Shown here in pieces: positions 31,101-40,127 of a stretch of 64,000 nucleotides of DNA. The notes below the pieces were generated by a model, which saw nothing but the letters and a program-made list of their open reading frames with translations, was not told the origin of the DNA and did not search any database. The first letter of the stretch is position 1. Every line of letters starts with the position of its first letter. The translations under genes were made by a program, and so were the position numbers. Source of the DNA: Stentor roeselii (taxonomy: Eukaryota; Ciliophora; Heterotrichea; Heterotrichida; Stentoridae). The DNA lies in the NCBI GenBank assembly GCA_006503475.1, contig RSEH01000186.1, positions 30,517-94,516 on the forward strand, given 5' to 3'.

Positions 31101-33751
31101 CCTTCACAGAAATAAAATCTCTTCAACAATTACTTCATCAACAGAAATCAAAAACTCGAAAATGCGAATCAGAAAAGGAAGAACTTCAAAGAGCAGTTGA
31201 GTCTTTATGCAAAGAGCTGAAAGAAGAATCTCAGTTAAAAGATCAAGCCTTGCTAAGAGTCGACAAGGCTCACAACGAGTTAAAAGACTGGCAAAGGTCT
31301 CAGGTTGAGTTATTAACAGACCGTGAAAGAGCAATAATAGACTTGCAGAGCCAGTTAAAGTCAATGCGCGAACAACATCTCGGAGCCATTCAAGAAAACA
31401 TCGACCTTCACAAGCAGAACTCAGAAGTTCCTCAAGAGCTTTTGATGCAGGAACTCACAAGTCTTCAAGCGGAAAACGACAGTCTTCAAAGGAAAATCTT
31501 CGAAATCAGTCAGGTCTTCACAGATGAAAAACAAGTCCTCCTTGCAAAAATCTCTGAACTTGAAGAAGACCTCGCTTATGAAAAAAATAATAAAAGTGAC
31601 TCACCCACAACAGCCACTATAAAAAAAGACCCAAGCATTCAACTGGCTTCTCTTCAAGTCTTGCTCAAGGAAAAAATCACAGCTCTTGATGAAGAAACTC
31701 GGAAACGAATTGAAGCTGAAGGAAAACTTAGAAATATCCTCACTACTGAATCACTTGCTGAGAAAAAAATGGAAAAAATGGAAGAAGAACTTTTCGGGCA
31801 AATTCAAAAATTACAAAATGAAGTTGAAAGGTTGGAAAGAAGTGAAAATGAACTTATTCAGCAAAAAGATACAACGATGAATAAATTCGCACAGCTCACT
31901 GATGCTCTTAAGGCCAGTACTGAAAGTCTTAGAAAAGCTGAACAAGAGATTATTTTACTTCAGCAGGAACAAAAGTCACAAGTCACTCGACTCAGTAGCA
32001 AAATAAAAAATAATGACTCGAGCAATGCTGAACTAAAAGCCAAGGTTAAGGAATTAGCTGGTGAGATTGAAAGTCTTCAAAAGGAAAATGAAGCTCTTCA
32101 CTTTCATCTTAAGGCACTCGAGAAGGAGTTCGAAGTTACTTCTATTAAATTGGAAGATAGTGAAAAAATCAATCAGAACTTGAAGATGAAACTTAAAGAT
32201 TATGAAAAAAAAGTCGAGGACTTAGAAGAAATGAGACTTATGGAAAGTAATGGAAATTCTAGTAGATATGAACAACTTAGACTTGAATTAAAACTCACTT
32301 ATGAAGAGTTTGAAAAAATCGCTGAAGGGTATGAAGGGATGATCGCCAGTCTCAAAGAACAAATTTTCAATGATCTTAAAAAAAAATCAGTAAAACGACC
32401 TGTTGAAGTCGCCGACCTTCTAATCCAACTCTCTAAAAAAGACTCATTAATCCGTTCACTACGAAACGATTTAAAATCAAAGCCAAAAAAACCTGAAAAA
32501 AAGTTAAAAAAATACGAAAACCCTTCATCAGAAGAAGAAATTCTTTCATTACAAAACCAAAACTACAAACTTCGAGCCCAACTAAAAAGCCAAGAAACTC
32601 TTCTTCAAACAACTCGAGAAGAGCTGGAAAGAGTTCTTCAACAAGAATCAAAACCAGTTGAAATCCACCCAAAAAAAGACATTCAAGAAATTGAAAGACG
32701 TCATCGTCAAGACCTTCAAAAACTAGCAGAAGAAGTTGCTCGATTACGAGAAAAATGGCATTCCCCTGAAGAGTGGAGCACACTTCAAACAACTTCTCGA
32801 GAACTCGAGTTAAACGTGCGAAAACTCACAGAAGAACTGATCCGGAAGAAAGAAATCGTTGAAAACTTAAAAGCGATGAAGGACCAGCAAGACTCGGAAA
32901 ACTGCCAGATACAAGAAGAACTTGAAATGGTGAAAGACGCTTCGGACAGGGTGAAAAAGCTTAGAGTTGAACTGAACCGTAAAGAAAAAATCGTATTTGA
33001 CTTGAAGTCTTCATTGGAGACTTCAAAAGAAAATGAAAAAAGACTTTTAGATGAAAATTATCAACTTAGTGAAAAGATAAAAAGTTTGAAAAATGATGTC
33101 AATAGAAAAGAAAATCTTCTCAAAGAACTTAGAACTCGACTTGAAAATGTAAGTCAAGAGTCAATTAAACAGTCTTCAGATGATCTTGAATCACTTAAGG
33201 AAAAAGTAAAGAAACTCAAGGCGGATTGTGAAAGAAAAGACTCTTCTATTAAAACTTTGAAGTCAAAACTTGAAACTGCTGAACTTGAATTAGAAACTTT
33301 ACAGGCTGAGAAACAAAACTTGTCAACTGACGCTTTTGCGAATTTAGAGAAGGAACTTAGAAAGAATGAGAGAATTCTTGCACAACTTAGAAAAAGTGAA
33401 GCACAGTTTCAAGCTTTATGTGGCGTCACCCGGAAGATTTTCAAGGAACTCTCAGAATCAGTTGAAGGTTTGAAGGGGAAGGAAAAGGCCTTTGGCCATG
33501 AATACTACACGGATTGCATGGATATTCTCAATATGGACATGAAGGACTTAAGTGAATTTGTTGGACAACGGTCGGTTGGCACTACTTTGTGTAAAATTGA
33601 AAGACTTCTTGAACAAGGGGAAGACACTGGAGAAATTTTAAGTATTTTCAATAGTTTGTTGGAAGAAAGGATTGATTTGGAAAAAAGTACTGGAAATAGG
33701 GGTAATAAAAGAATTGAAAAGTCACGATCTGGAAGGGTTAAAGGAAATTAA
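28166..33751 (+). CDS. Giant coiled-coil protein with N-terminal ASH/MSP-like domain
   Basis: 1861 aa, one uninterrupted frame of 5.6 kb. Residues about 8-110 look like an immunoglobulin-like ASH/MSP domain (PTEVHFEDIQSNTRYSQAIL, LTNNTSQELDISLKP, IYPNEFRLAGRETRSIKLSL). From residue 115 to about 1750 it is almost continuous coiled coil. The C-terminus is globular (TRKIFKELSESVEGLKG; MDILNMDMKDLSEFVG). ASH plus coiled coil is common in centrosome, basal body and ciliary proteins, so a basal-body or cortical role is plausible; no orthologue recognised. Strand composition resets inside the gene near 29550, 30840 and 32395 without touching the frame. Confidence 0.82.
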   Translation: MLSRRITSNPTEVHFEDIQSNTRYSQAILLTNNTSQELDISLKPCPTIDRDYEIYPNEFRLAGRETRSIKLSLDCLKASNSRDVIHILTPSFSEKLFVNLQIRDPSHFQEIVKDKDEQLQSSQSRIERLEEEVEDLNEKLRIANQVLLEKARVEQELATVQQENSELRNLIEELKKAEIYHQQLKEMMNQKVPSLENLMSLTLRQEQEKNERKNQKILEILQIKDSLIEDLEDRCEELNNALTLMQHKMNDSKVLLSNTEKSLQNTQKLVEDLKTSNFEKDQTIVSLKNKNFGNLVQEDSSLLKSELLKNFEHVKILSETIQCLEQENQKLKEREEYVLELSNRQIRLRDDHEREVKEKDLVITDLRGKVHMQSEHIETLVSKLSQMNYSEILSKLSSLEEENKALSKRLAESNNSSLTFKKEDLDDGAKAAELEIENEKLLQSLKEYTDRSLKLEEQVSLRNREIINLQNEIIDHKRFKSEMILKAAPSPQEDLTRLASSLRQEQSKIQVLEEENNRLREKIVKIETNNDNLSLEITSLYENLESGNFDLASQNKLIKKINSKLRTLKEKEEEALKAASLAEEGLKVLQSELAQNNPNDVIRELKKIQTDLLQAKSKNDLLTSANLKLKEELEENKKIFNSVQFFTSKEDKNNSKKLRKRVRAPPKLVKALIAAKLAETEAVKKLKLAGKFEIDLKRQLEAKEETIRSLKSETARAFDRVGSLESSEGFNEDQGLLRKVIALEHELNELKEQEIRSWQNFSPFSMKIEENSGKVLDDTELLVEGLLHLVELLAISDEKNEGNEIRDQSSVEKSQRVIIRALFKSIQNDDEKQQKVLSFVPSREEDRKVWYLELLENQFANFNGLVQKLEIVTDKIGSDSGQSVSTSAQMKGLYLELSKSSKALLEEINLIFLLSKLIRSDCESLSTKSKLDGVKIQSLLQEEIEKSTTEKTAQILKYSKENQYLQNELQTLSSKLEKSFTEIKSLQQLLHQQKSKTRKCESEKEELQRAVESLCKELKEESQLKDQALLRVDKAHNELKDWQRSQVELLTDRERAIIDLQSQLKSMREQHLGAIQENIDLHKQNSEVPQELLMQELTSLQAENDSLQRKIFEISQVFTDEKQVLLAKISELEEDLAYEKNNKSDSPTTATIKKDPSIQLASLQVLLKEKITALDEETRKRIEAEGKLRNILTTESLAEKKMEKMEEELFGQIQKLQNEVERLERSENELIQQKDTTMNKFAQLTDALKASTESLRKAEQEIILLQQEQKSQVTRLSSKIKNNDSSNAELKAKVKELAGEIESLQKENEALHFHLKALEKEFEVTSIKLEDSEKINQNLKMKLKDYEKKVEDLEEMRLMESNGNSSRYEQLRLELKLTYEEFEKIAEGYEGMIASLKEQIFNDLKKKSVKRPVEVADLLIQLSKKDSLIRSLRNDLKSKPKKPEKKLKKYENPSSEEEILSLQNQNYKLRAQLKSQETLLQTTREELERVLQQESKPVEIHPKKDIQEIERRHRQDLQKLAEEVARLREKWHSPEEWSTLQTTSRELELNVRKLTEELIRKKEIVENLKAMKDQQDSENCQIQEELEMVKDASDRVKKLRVELNRKEKIVFDLKSSLETSKENEKRLLDENYQLSEKIKSLKNDVNRKENLLKELRTRLENVSQESIKQSSDDLESLKEKVKKLKADCERKDSSIKTLKSKLETAELELETLQAEKQNLSTDAFANLEKELRKNERILAQLRKSEAQFQALCGVTRKIFKELSESVEGLKGKEKAFGHEYYTDCMDILNMDMKDLSEFVGQRSVGTTLCKIERLLEQGEDTGEILSIFNSLLEERIDLEKSTGNRGNKRIEKSRSGRVKGN

Positions 33752-33796
33752 GTTTGGTTTGGATAATTAAATTGGATTGCTTTATAAGAAATGTAA

Positions 33797-34486
33797 ATGA
33801 ATGAAAAAATCATTCATATGAAAAGGGTCAAATGCTCGCGTGAATCTTCTTCAGCTTCTAGTTTTTCGACTCTGAATAAACAGGATTCGATTCTTAGAAG
33901 AACTTCTCATAAAAAACAATTGTCTGTCAGGTTTTTGGATCAAGCTCCTGTCAAATCTTTAAAGACTCTTTCTCAGGACTTGGATAGAATCAGCTCTGCT
34001 ATTGACAAGGTGTTTCTTTTTAAGGAACATGAAGTGAAGAAAATTCCGCTTTCAAGTCAGGTTCTAAAAGATGTTTGGGAGATTAAAAACGCTCGTTGTG
34101 AAGGTATTAATGATACAGGAACTGTTAGTGTGCCCCAGTTTTCAGGTCGATCAAAACAACAAAATATTTCCTGGATAAAACAAAATAGCAGCCACTCTGT
34201 AAAAACCTTTGAAAATTCTAACCCAAGTTCATTCTTCCAAAAAATCCAGAAAGATCCAAAATATTCCAGTTTTCAAATGAACCCAGAAGACCACAAACTC
34301 GACTTAAAAGTAGTAAAAAAGAAGATAACCCCTTCAAACCCCTGCAATTACCCATCATTCCAAATGGGTATCGGCCACTCAAGAAAGCCGATAACAAAAC
34401 AAACCACTTCTCAAGGTCTTTCTCCAAAAGTGGTAAAAAGTTCAGGTTACCTAAAAAAGCATTCAATTTTAAAGTCAAGAAAATAA
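33797..34486 (+). CDS. Basic disordered protein, unknown function
   Basis: 229 aa starting MNEKIIHMKRVKCSRESSSAS, 45 nt after the stop of the giant coiled-coil gene. Rich in Lys and Ser, with several Ser/Thr clusters. A short helix (LSQDLDRISSAIDKVFLF) lies near residues 58-75. C-terminus YLKKHSILKSRK. No family recognised. The frame crosses a composition reset near 34195 without a break, which supports real coding. Confidence 0.6.
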   Translation: MNEKIIHMKRVKCSRESSSASSFSTLNKQDSILRRTSHKKQLSVRFLDQAPVKSLKTLSQDLDRISSAIDKVFLFKEHEVKKIPLSSQVLKDVWEIKNARCEGINDTGTVSVPQFSGRSKQQNISWIKQNSSHSVKTFENSNPSSFFQKIQKDPKYSSFQMNPEDHKLDLKVVKKKITPSNPCNYPSFQMGIGHSRKPITKQTTSQGLSPKVVKSSGYLKKHSILKSRK

Positions 34487-34666
34487 TCCCAACAATCCTC
34501 TTCTTCCCAATAACCCCGGGTATCCTAAATAAATTTAAAATAACACCCTGTAAAAATCCTTATCTTAACTATTCCTTATCTAAACCTTATCTAAACCCAA
34601 AAAGAATAAACAAATCTCCATAATTAGTGAATCAAACCCAATAAATCAGTGAAAACCTTATAATAA

Positions 34667-36988
34667 ATGAATATCATCCATCATAATGTCCGAATCGCTG
34701 GATCCCGTCCTTTCCGGCCTCCTTCCCAGAAGCCTCGAGCGCCTCGAGAGGAATCCTGGGACAACCGTTTCCACCTTGGCAAGATCCCAGATTACAACGC
34801 TCTTCAAGACCCCAACTTGAAGCGTTCAAGCGTATTCAAAACACGTAAAAAAATAGTGATTCTTCCAGAAAAGCATCCTTCTCGAGTGAAAAAAACGCCG
34901 ATACCGTCAGAACTCTCAAAATGCGTTTCTGTCAAAGGTCTTAAAAAACAGCCAGTGATGCAAACCGCGATCTTGACAAACCTTTTCAAAGACCTGGAAA
35001 GTGCCTGGGATGATAAATCGATTCCTCAGAACCTTCGAGAAATCTTCATGAATTGTATTGAAAAGTACCCCGCCAAGGAAAAATCTGCATTTATTGTTAA
35101 AGAAACTCAAGCAACAAAGCAAGATAAAAGCGAAATTTTAATACTTGTTCGTGCCGTTCAAAAAAGAGAGAATTTGTTGAAGTACCTTCTTGATTTCGCT
35201 GAAAAAATCGCTCCGAACCCTTCAAATGCTGTGAAAAATACCTGTGTGGAAAATTTGATTACTTTGAGAACTAGCAGCTTGGGTGTTGTTGAAGCGGTTT
35301 TTAACTGGAAAAGGAAAATCGTGGAACTTGATAAAAATTTTGAAGGGACTGAGTTCTTGTGGGAAGATGAGAATTATTTGAAGAAAATGACTGCGGATTT
35401 TAAGGTTTTGGATAAAACGCAAATGCAGAGGTTTATTGACCTTTGGGAAAATGACCCGTTTTTTATGCATTGCAAGGGAGAGAGAGGAAAGGTTGAGATT
35501 CCTGTTGAGGTGGGTGTTATTAAGAAGGTTAGGGAAGCTGAAGTTTTGATGAAACAGGAAGGAATGGGGGAAGTTCGTAAAATTATGCTTGTTCCTCAAA
35601 CTCCTTCTAAGTTAACGGAAAGTCGCAGTCGGTTAATCCTCCAAGAAGAATCAAAAGAAATGATCCTAAGTCCAATAATCGGTGACATCGAGGAGCACTT
35701 AGCCCAATTTTCTCTTCTAGTTCCCGATTCAATCCAAGAAAGTATGGGAAAAGTCGAAAACGTGTATTCAATGTCCACAAGTCTCCGATACCCAGCCTTC
35801 CTATGGGCGAAGATCGGTGAAGAAAAGGTAGGACTCGTGACTTTAAACCTAGAAAACCAGAAATCAATGCACAAGCGTCTTTTCATTTCTCATTTTTCAG
35901 TAATCCAACACGATTTAATCGAGCGTCTTCTCGATCTGACCCTTGACCACATCTGGCGCAATTACGACTGTATCGAAATCCGAGTAGGAATAATATCAAA
36001 AGTGACAGACCAAGGCAAATACGAAGCAGACAAGTCAATAAAACAGTTTTTTGACAGTAAAGGTTTTCGTTGGAAGCAAATGATCTACTCAGTCAATCAA
36101 GTGCCCGTCCAATTATTAGGACTTCGCCGTCCTGAAGCGATTCCAGCCCCAGACTCTGCAAATTCAATTTTTAATGACAACCTGGAACTAGCCTACGCTT
36201 GTGCAGTTCAAGTTTCGCCACATTTAAGTCCTTCTGAAGTTCCCCCTCTTCATTTTTCTAGTCTTGTTGGAGTTTCATGTGCAGTCAAGGCTTTTGGAGA
36301 GAAGCCAGCAGGTGAAATTGGAGAAACTATTGAAAAACTTAAAGGAGTCCCCCCTGCCTTTAGGTTTCGAAAAGACCTGAAACTTGAAATCGCTTTAAAG
36401 GACCTGCAGAGTCTAGACCTGGCAGATGAAGGCGTGAAAGGATTAGAAGATGATTCAGAAACTTCAGTCTCTTGCTCGGCCTTGGCCTTGTCTTGGGTCA
36501 AGTATTTACCTTCTGTGCTCAATGGCAGGAACTTCACTGTAATCAACTCGGGAGTCATGAGGATCAAGACAGGAGGCTCTGAGGCTTATTTGATTTCTAC
36601 TGAAGATCCTCAGTTCAGTGTTTTTGTTGTTCCTGGAAGATTCTCTGGAAGACTTTTCGAGTTTGCTAAGGAATGCTTGAAAGGAATCAGCACTGATGGA
36701 GAAGTTCAGGAAATTTGGCTGCCCAGGTTTAAGGTTTATCAGAATTTAGAGGTTTGTCTTGAGGGCATGAAGATTAGTGATGAGAAAGTCGTTTCGCATT
36801 GTAGGGAAATTACTAGGTTTACTGTTAGTACTGGAGTTCATCCGCTTGGAGGATTTCAGATTAGTCCTGCACTTGGAGCTGTTGTTATTCAGCAAGAATT
36901 CGTTTTTGCTATGATTCATCATAAAGTTGAGGAAGAACTTGAAGTGCCTTTGTTTGTTGTCCATGTCTCAGAGGAAAGTTTTTTATAA
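34667..36988 (+). CDS. Unknown 773-residue protein with a GNAT-like segment
   Basis: Intronless frame starting MNIIHHNVRIAGSRPFRPP. Residues 1-90 are basic and disordered; 90-330 helical. Residues about 375-490 resemble an acetyltransferase fold: AFLWAKIGEEKVGLVTLNLE strand, RLFISHFSVIQHDLIERLLDLTLDHIW (beta4-alpha3), CIEIRVGII strand, FFDSKGFRWKQMIY (the GF strand after alpha4). The typical acetyl-CoA loop Q/RxxGxG/A is not apparent, so the domain may be inactive. The C-terminal third is a beta-rich globular domain ending FVFAMIHHKV then VPLFVVHVSEESF. No family named with confidence. Confidence 0.65.
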   Translation: MNIIHHNVRIAGSRPFRPPSQKPRAPREESWDNRFHLGKIPDYNALQDPNLKRSSVFKTRKKIVILPEKHPSRVKKTPIPSELSKCVSVKGLKKQPVMQTAILTNLFKDLESAWDDKSIPQNLREIFMNCIEKYPAKEKSAFIVKETQATKQDKSEILILVRAVQKRENLLKYLLDFAEKIAPNPSNAVKNTCVENLITLRTSSLGVVEAVFNWKRKIVELDKNFEGTEFLWEDENYLKKMTADFKVLDKTQMQRFIDLWENDPFFMHCKGERGKVEIPVEVGVIKKVREAEVLMKQEGMGEVRKIMLVPQTPSKLTESRSRLILQEESKEMILSPIIGDIEEHLAQFSLLVPDSIQESMGKVENVYSMSTSLRYPAFLWAKIGEEKVGLVTLNLENQKSMHKRLFISHFSVIQHDLIERLLDLTLDHIWRNYDCIEIRVGIISKVTDQGKYEADKSIKQFFDSKGFRWKQMIYSVNQVPVQLLGLRRPEAIPAPDSANSIFNDNLELAYACAVQVSPHLSPSEVPPLHFSSLVGVSCAVKAFGEKPAGEIGETIEKLKGVPPAFRFRKDLKLEIALKDLQSLDLADEGVKGLEDDSETSVSCSALALSWVKYLPSVLNGRNFTVINSGVMRIKTGGSEAYLISTEDPQFSVFVVPGRFSGRLFEFAKECLKGISTDGEVQEIWLPRFKVYQNLEVCLEGMKISDEKVVSHCREITRFTVSTGVHPLGGFQISPALGAVVIQQEFVFAMIHHKVEEELEVPLFVVHVSEESFL

Positions 36989-37051
36989 CAACTTCTAAAG
37001 TTAATAAAAAAATTGGAAATTTTCACGATCTCTTAAAATAACTTAAACTAT

Positions 37052-37633
37052 CTAATCTTTCATCTCTTCCGCAGCTTTTCTGACCTGATCCGAAACAATA
37101 GTTCCATCCAAGACATCAATCTGTCCGCACCTTTTAACAACCAGAGGTTTGACATCTTCCTTATTGCTATACTGATCATAAATGGGGTTGCCAACAAGTA
37201 GCAAGTTCTTCAAACTACTGAGTTGACTGAGCCTATTGACTTCTTCCCAGTTCTTTATTTTATTGTTCGAAATAAACAAAGTGTGAAGTCGAACACAGCC
37301 TTGAATTCCGTCTAACTTCTCGATTTGGTTGTAAGAAATCCACAGTTGTTCAAGAGTCGCGCCTACTTCGTCAAGGCCTGTTATCTTTCTTATCAAATTT
37401 CTTCCAAGAGAAAGAATTTTCAGGTTCTTTAGGTTTGACAAGTTCATTATTTTGTCGATCATGTTTGTTGATAGGGATAATTTCTGGCAGTTCACTAACT
37501 GGTTCAGTCCTTGGTCCATCTTCGTTATTGCTGGGTTCATTCCGCAGAGTTTTATCTCTATTGCTTCTGCGGCTTTTAAACCTTTTTTTGCCTCCCATTC
37601 TTGAATCGCTTTCGCACAACCCATTGCTGCCAT
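37052..37633 (-). CDS. Axonemal dynein light chain 1 (LC1/DNAL1)
   Basis: 193 aa from the ATG at 37633 (MAAMGCAKAIQEWEAKKG); an in-frame TTG further upstream is unlikely. Signature of DNAL1: ATKAI-EWE start, IEIKLCGMNPAITKMD, CQKLSLSTNMIDKI, LKILSLGRNLIRKI, LEQLWISYNQIEKLDGI, LLLVGNPIYDQ and QIDVLDGTIV. The six-repeat LRR cylinder binds the motor or microtubule side of an outer-arm dynein heavy chain. Length equals the usual 190 or so. A dynein heavy chain gene lies 6 kb to the right. Confidence 0.96.
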   Translation of the reverse strand: MAAMGCAKAIQEWEAKKGLKAAEAIEIKLCGMNPAITKMDQGLNQLVNCQKLSLSTNMIDKIMNLSNLKNLKILSLGRNLIRKITGLDEVGATLEQLWISYNQIEKLDGIQGCVRLHTLFISNNKIKNWEEVNRLSQLSSLKNLLLVGNPIYDQYSNKEDVKPLVVKRCGQIDVLDGTIVSDQVRKAAEEMKD

Positions 37634-37705
37634 TTCCTTTATAACTAACCGCCAATTAAACAATCAACATCAAAACCTATGATAAACAAATATTACTTTA
37701 AATAC

Positions 37706-38488
37706 TCATTTGTTAGCCTTCTGCCTTGCAGGCTGATTGAGCGGTTCAAGTTTAATATAAGTTTTCGGAGGGTTAATTTGGACAGGTTCACAGCTTTTCA
37801 AAAACCTAGTTTTTGTCTGTCCTTTAACCAGCAAGTCCTCAGAAGGTTTGTGTTCCTCAATAAAAACGACTTCAGACCTCTGTGTATCAATAAAAGGCGA
37901 CCCTTGCTTATCACGAGACAAAAACATGATAGGGTCCTCTCCTAAGCTTTTAGTCCTAAGCTGAATTCCCGTTTTTTCCCTTGTAGATTTCCGGCTTTTC
38001 TCAGAAGGAGCGATACTTCTAAACCTAGCTTTCGAGATAGTTTTTTTGTATTTAACAGTATTTTTCCATTCCTGGTCAAACTTCTTAAAACTCAACCCGT
38101 GAGTCGTTTTTAACAGTCTTCGAGCAAGTGCCTCGTTATCATTGTTTATCTTTAACACCTGCTGTTGTCTCGCTATGAAGTTCAAACTTTTCTTCTTTGG
38201 AAGGGTCAACGCTGAGTCCAGGATCAGTCCTGTACTTGTCGATCGTCGACCTCGGGAAATGTCGACCAAGACGTTTAAAAGTTTGTCGTTGTTTGACTGG
38301 ATTTTACTTTTTCTTTCTTTTTCTAAGAACTTTGAACGTGACGTTGATAATCGTGAGATTCTTGGAGGAGAGTTGTTGATGCGAGTTGAAATCTTACTTT
38401 TTATTTCTTTGATACGGTTTGAATGACGTTGTTGAGATTTTTCCCAAAACCACCGAGAAGTTATTTTTTCGTCCATAAAAGATTTCAT
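37706..38488 (-). CDS. CFAP97/Hemingway-domain ciliary protein
   Basis: 260 aa. Residues about 68-150 match the CFAP97 (Hemingway, KIAA1430) domain: NDKLLNVLVDISRGRRST, LNFIARQQQVLKINNDNEAL then ARRLLKTT and the trailing FKKFDQEWKNTVKY helix. N- and C-terminal flanks are basic and disordered. CFAP97-family proteins are required for motile cilia and sperm flagella in animals. Uses a TGA stop, showing that TGA is not a sense codon here. A second in-frame ATG at 38476 (MDEKITSRWFW) is an equally good start. Confidence 0.8.
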   Translation of the reverse strand: MKSFMDEKITSRWFWEKSQQRHSNRIKEIKSKISTRINNSPPRISRLSTSRSKFLEKERKSKIQSNNDKLLNVLVDISRGRRSTSTGLILDSALTLPKKKSLNFIARQQQVLKINNDNEALARRLLKTTHGLSFKKFDQEWKNTVKYKKTISKARFRSIAPSEKSRKSTREKTGIQLRTKSLGEDPIMFLSRDKQGSPFIDTQRSEVVFIEEHKPSEDLLVKGQTKTRFLKSCEPVQINPPKTYIKLEPLNQPARQKANK

Positions 38489-38655
38489 TATTTATGTCTT
38501 TTGGAATTTGAATGGAAGTAGCTTGAATTAGGAGAAGAGGGTTTTTTTAGGATTTTTAAGGAAAGAAGTTTTTAAGTGGTTGGAGGGAGAGAGGGTTGTT
38601 TTTAGTAAATAGGTTTTAATTTAATGGGTTTTTTTAGAGTTTGTTTAGTTATAAT

Positions 38656-39591
38656 ATGGAAAAATCAAGTGCTCAAGTAAAAGTCACTACAAAAGCAAGC
38701 AAGTCTCGAAGAAAATCTGGAGAAGTTCAAATTAATAGTTATGTTATTAAACAGCTTTTAGGAAAAGGCTCTTATGGAAAGGTAAAATTGTGCACTGACC
38801 TTTCTTCGAATATTGATTATGCTATCAAGATTTTCTCGAAGCCTTTACTTTCTAGAAAAAAAGATTATATTAAAAGCTCGGAGGGACGACTTGTGGCCTC
38901 GACAGCACTTCAAGCTGTTTTAAGAGAGTTGGAGATCATGAAAAGATTGAATCATAAGAATGTCATTAGAACTATTGAGATTATTGATGACCCCGAAAGT
39001 GAAAAGTTGTATATGATTATGGAATATTGTTCACTTGGTCCGATTATGGATTGGAGACCTGCAACTCGTGAGTTTTACTCTCCATGGCTAAAAGGAAATT
39101 TAGAAAAACACATCCTCCGAAAATTTATTCAGGAATTAGTTGAAGGTCTTATGTATTTACACAGCATTAACATTGTTCATCGTGACATTAAACCACAAAA
39201 CATTCTCCTATCTCAAAATTTTGAAATCAAACTCGCAGATTTCGGACAAGCCCAAGACATCAGTACCGGTGACCAATTAACTTCAACAGTAGGAACTTAC
39301 TACTTCTTCGCTCCAGAATGTTGTAGTTCAGATTCCGAAGCCTTTTCAGGTAAACGAGTAGATATCTGGGCTCTAGGCATAACAATATACGCTTTAGTTT
39401 ACAAGACTCTTCCCTTTTGGGCTGACTCATTATTAGGAATATTCGAGGTGATCCGATCAAGCGAGATCATATTCGAAGAGTCCATCATAGCCGATAGGTC
39501 TCTAATCGATTTACTGCGAAGACTATTAGAAAAAAACCCAAATTCAAGAATAACTCTTCCCGAGATCCTAGTCCACCCTTGGATGAATTAG
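38656..39591 (+). CDS. Ser/Thr protein kinase, CaMKK/SNF1-activating-kinase-like
   Basis: 311 aa from the ATG at 38656 (MEKSSAQVKVTTK). Kinase domain about residues 28-311: LLGKGSYGKVKLC, YAIKIF, an insert between the Lys and helix C, LRELEIMKRLNHKNVIRTIEIIDDPESEKLYMIMEYCSLGPIM, IVHRDIKPQNILL, ADFGQAQ, TVGTYYFFAPE, VDIWALGITIYALVYKTLPFW. The DDP---LYM-ME-----GP-M block is typical of CaMKK and the yeast SNF1-activating kinases, which phosphorylate the AMPK activation loop. It lacks a calmodulin-binding tail, ending right after the domain. The pairing with the SNF1-type kinase at 5753 is an inference from family. Confidence 0.88.
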   Translation: MEKSSAQVKVTTKASKSRRKSGEVQINSYVIKQLLGKGSYGKVKLCTDLSSNIDYAIKIFSKPLLSRKKDYIKSSEGRLVASTALQAVLRELEIMKRLNHKNVIRTIEIIDDPESEKLYMIMEYCSLGPIMDWRPATREFYSPWLKGNLEKHILRKFIQELVEGLMYLHSINIVHRDIKPQNILLSQNFEIKLADFGQAQDISTGDQLTSTVGTYYFFAPECCSSDSEAFSGKRVDIWALGITIYALVYKTLPFWADSLLGIFEVIRSSEIIFEESIIADRSLIDLLRRLLEKNPNSRITLPEILVHPWMN

Positions 39592-39619
39592 TTAAATATC
39601 ATCTGAGTAGTCCTAACTA

Positions 39620-40069
39620 TTAAATATTTCTGGGGTCATCCGAATCACTACTTTCAGAACTATCTCCTTGATTGACTTCAACCCTTTGAAAGACGATTTC
39701 TCCATGAGTGTCTTCTTCAGCTTCATTCACCCTAATGGAGTCAGGGATTTCTTGATACTCTTTCAGCGACCTTACCTCATCAGGACTGTACTTCATGATC
39801 ACGTCGGCCTTGTCGTCTTGGTAGTCTCGAAGACCGATTAAAATAATGTCGTCGTTGTTGATCCAGACTCTTCTCTTGAGCTGGCCTCGGATGTGACATT
39901 GTCGCTTTACCCCGTCAAAGCAGTAAGCTTCCAACCGAGCATTTCCAAGCATTCTAGTAACTTGAGCGTATTCTTGCCCATCTTCCTTGAACACAAGTTC
40001 TCGCTTGTTGTCAGAGTCGACGTTTTTGCCTCGACGCTTGTTCTTACCACCTTTTCCCTTTTTAGGCAT
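39620..40069 (-). CDS. Translation initiation factor eIF1A
   Basis: 149 aa. N-terminal [16 protein letters not shown] tail, OB fold from about residue 23 ([60 protein letters not shown]), and an acidic C-terminal tail ([15 protein letters not shown]). Binds the ribosomal A site during scanning and start-codon selection. Full length, intronless. With 5' leaders that must be very short in this genome, its scanning role may be modest, but that is speculation. Confidence 0.97.
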   Translation of the reverse strand: MPKKGKGGKNKRRGKNVDSDNKRELVFKEDGQEYAQVTRMLGNARLEAYCFDGVKRQCHIRGQLKRRVWINNDDIILIGLRDYQDDKADVIMKYSPDEVRSLKEYQEIPDSIRVNEAEEDTHGEIVFQRVEVNQGDSSESSDSDDPRNI

Positions 40070-40127
40070 TTTTATATGATCAGAAAATCGAGTTTTTCAT
40101 AATTTCTAGGTAATTAATTTAACATTT

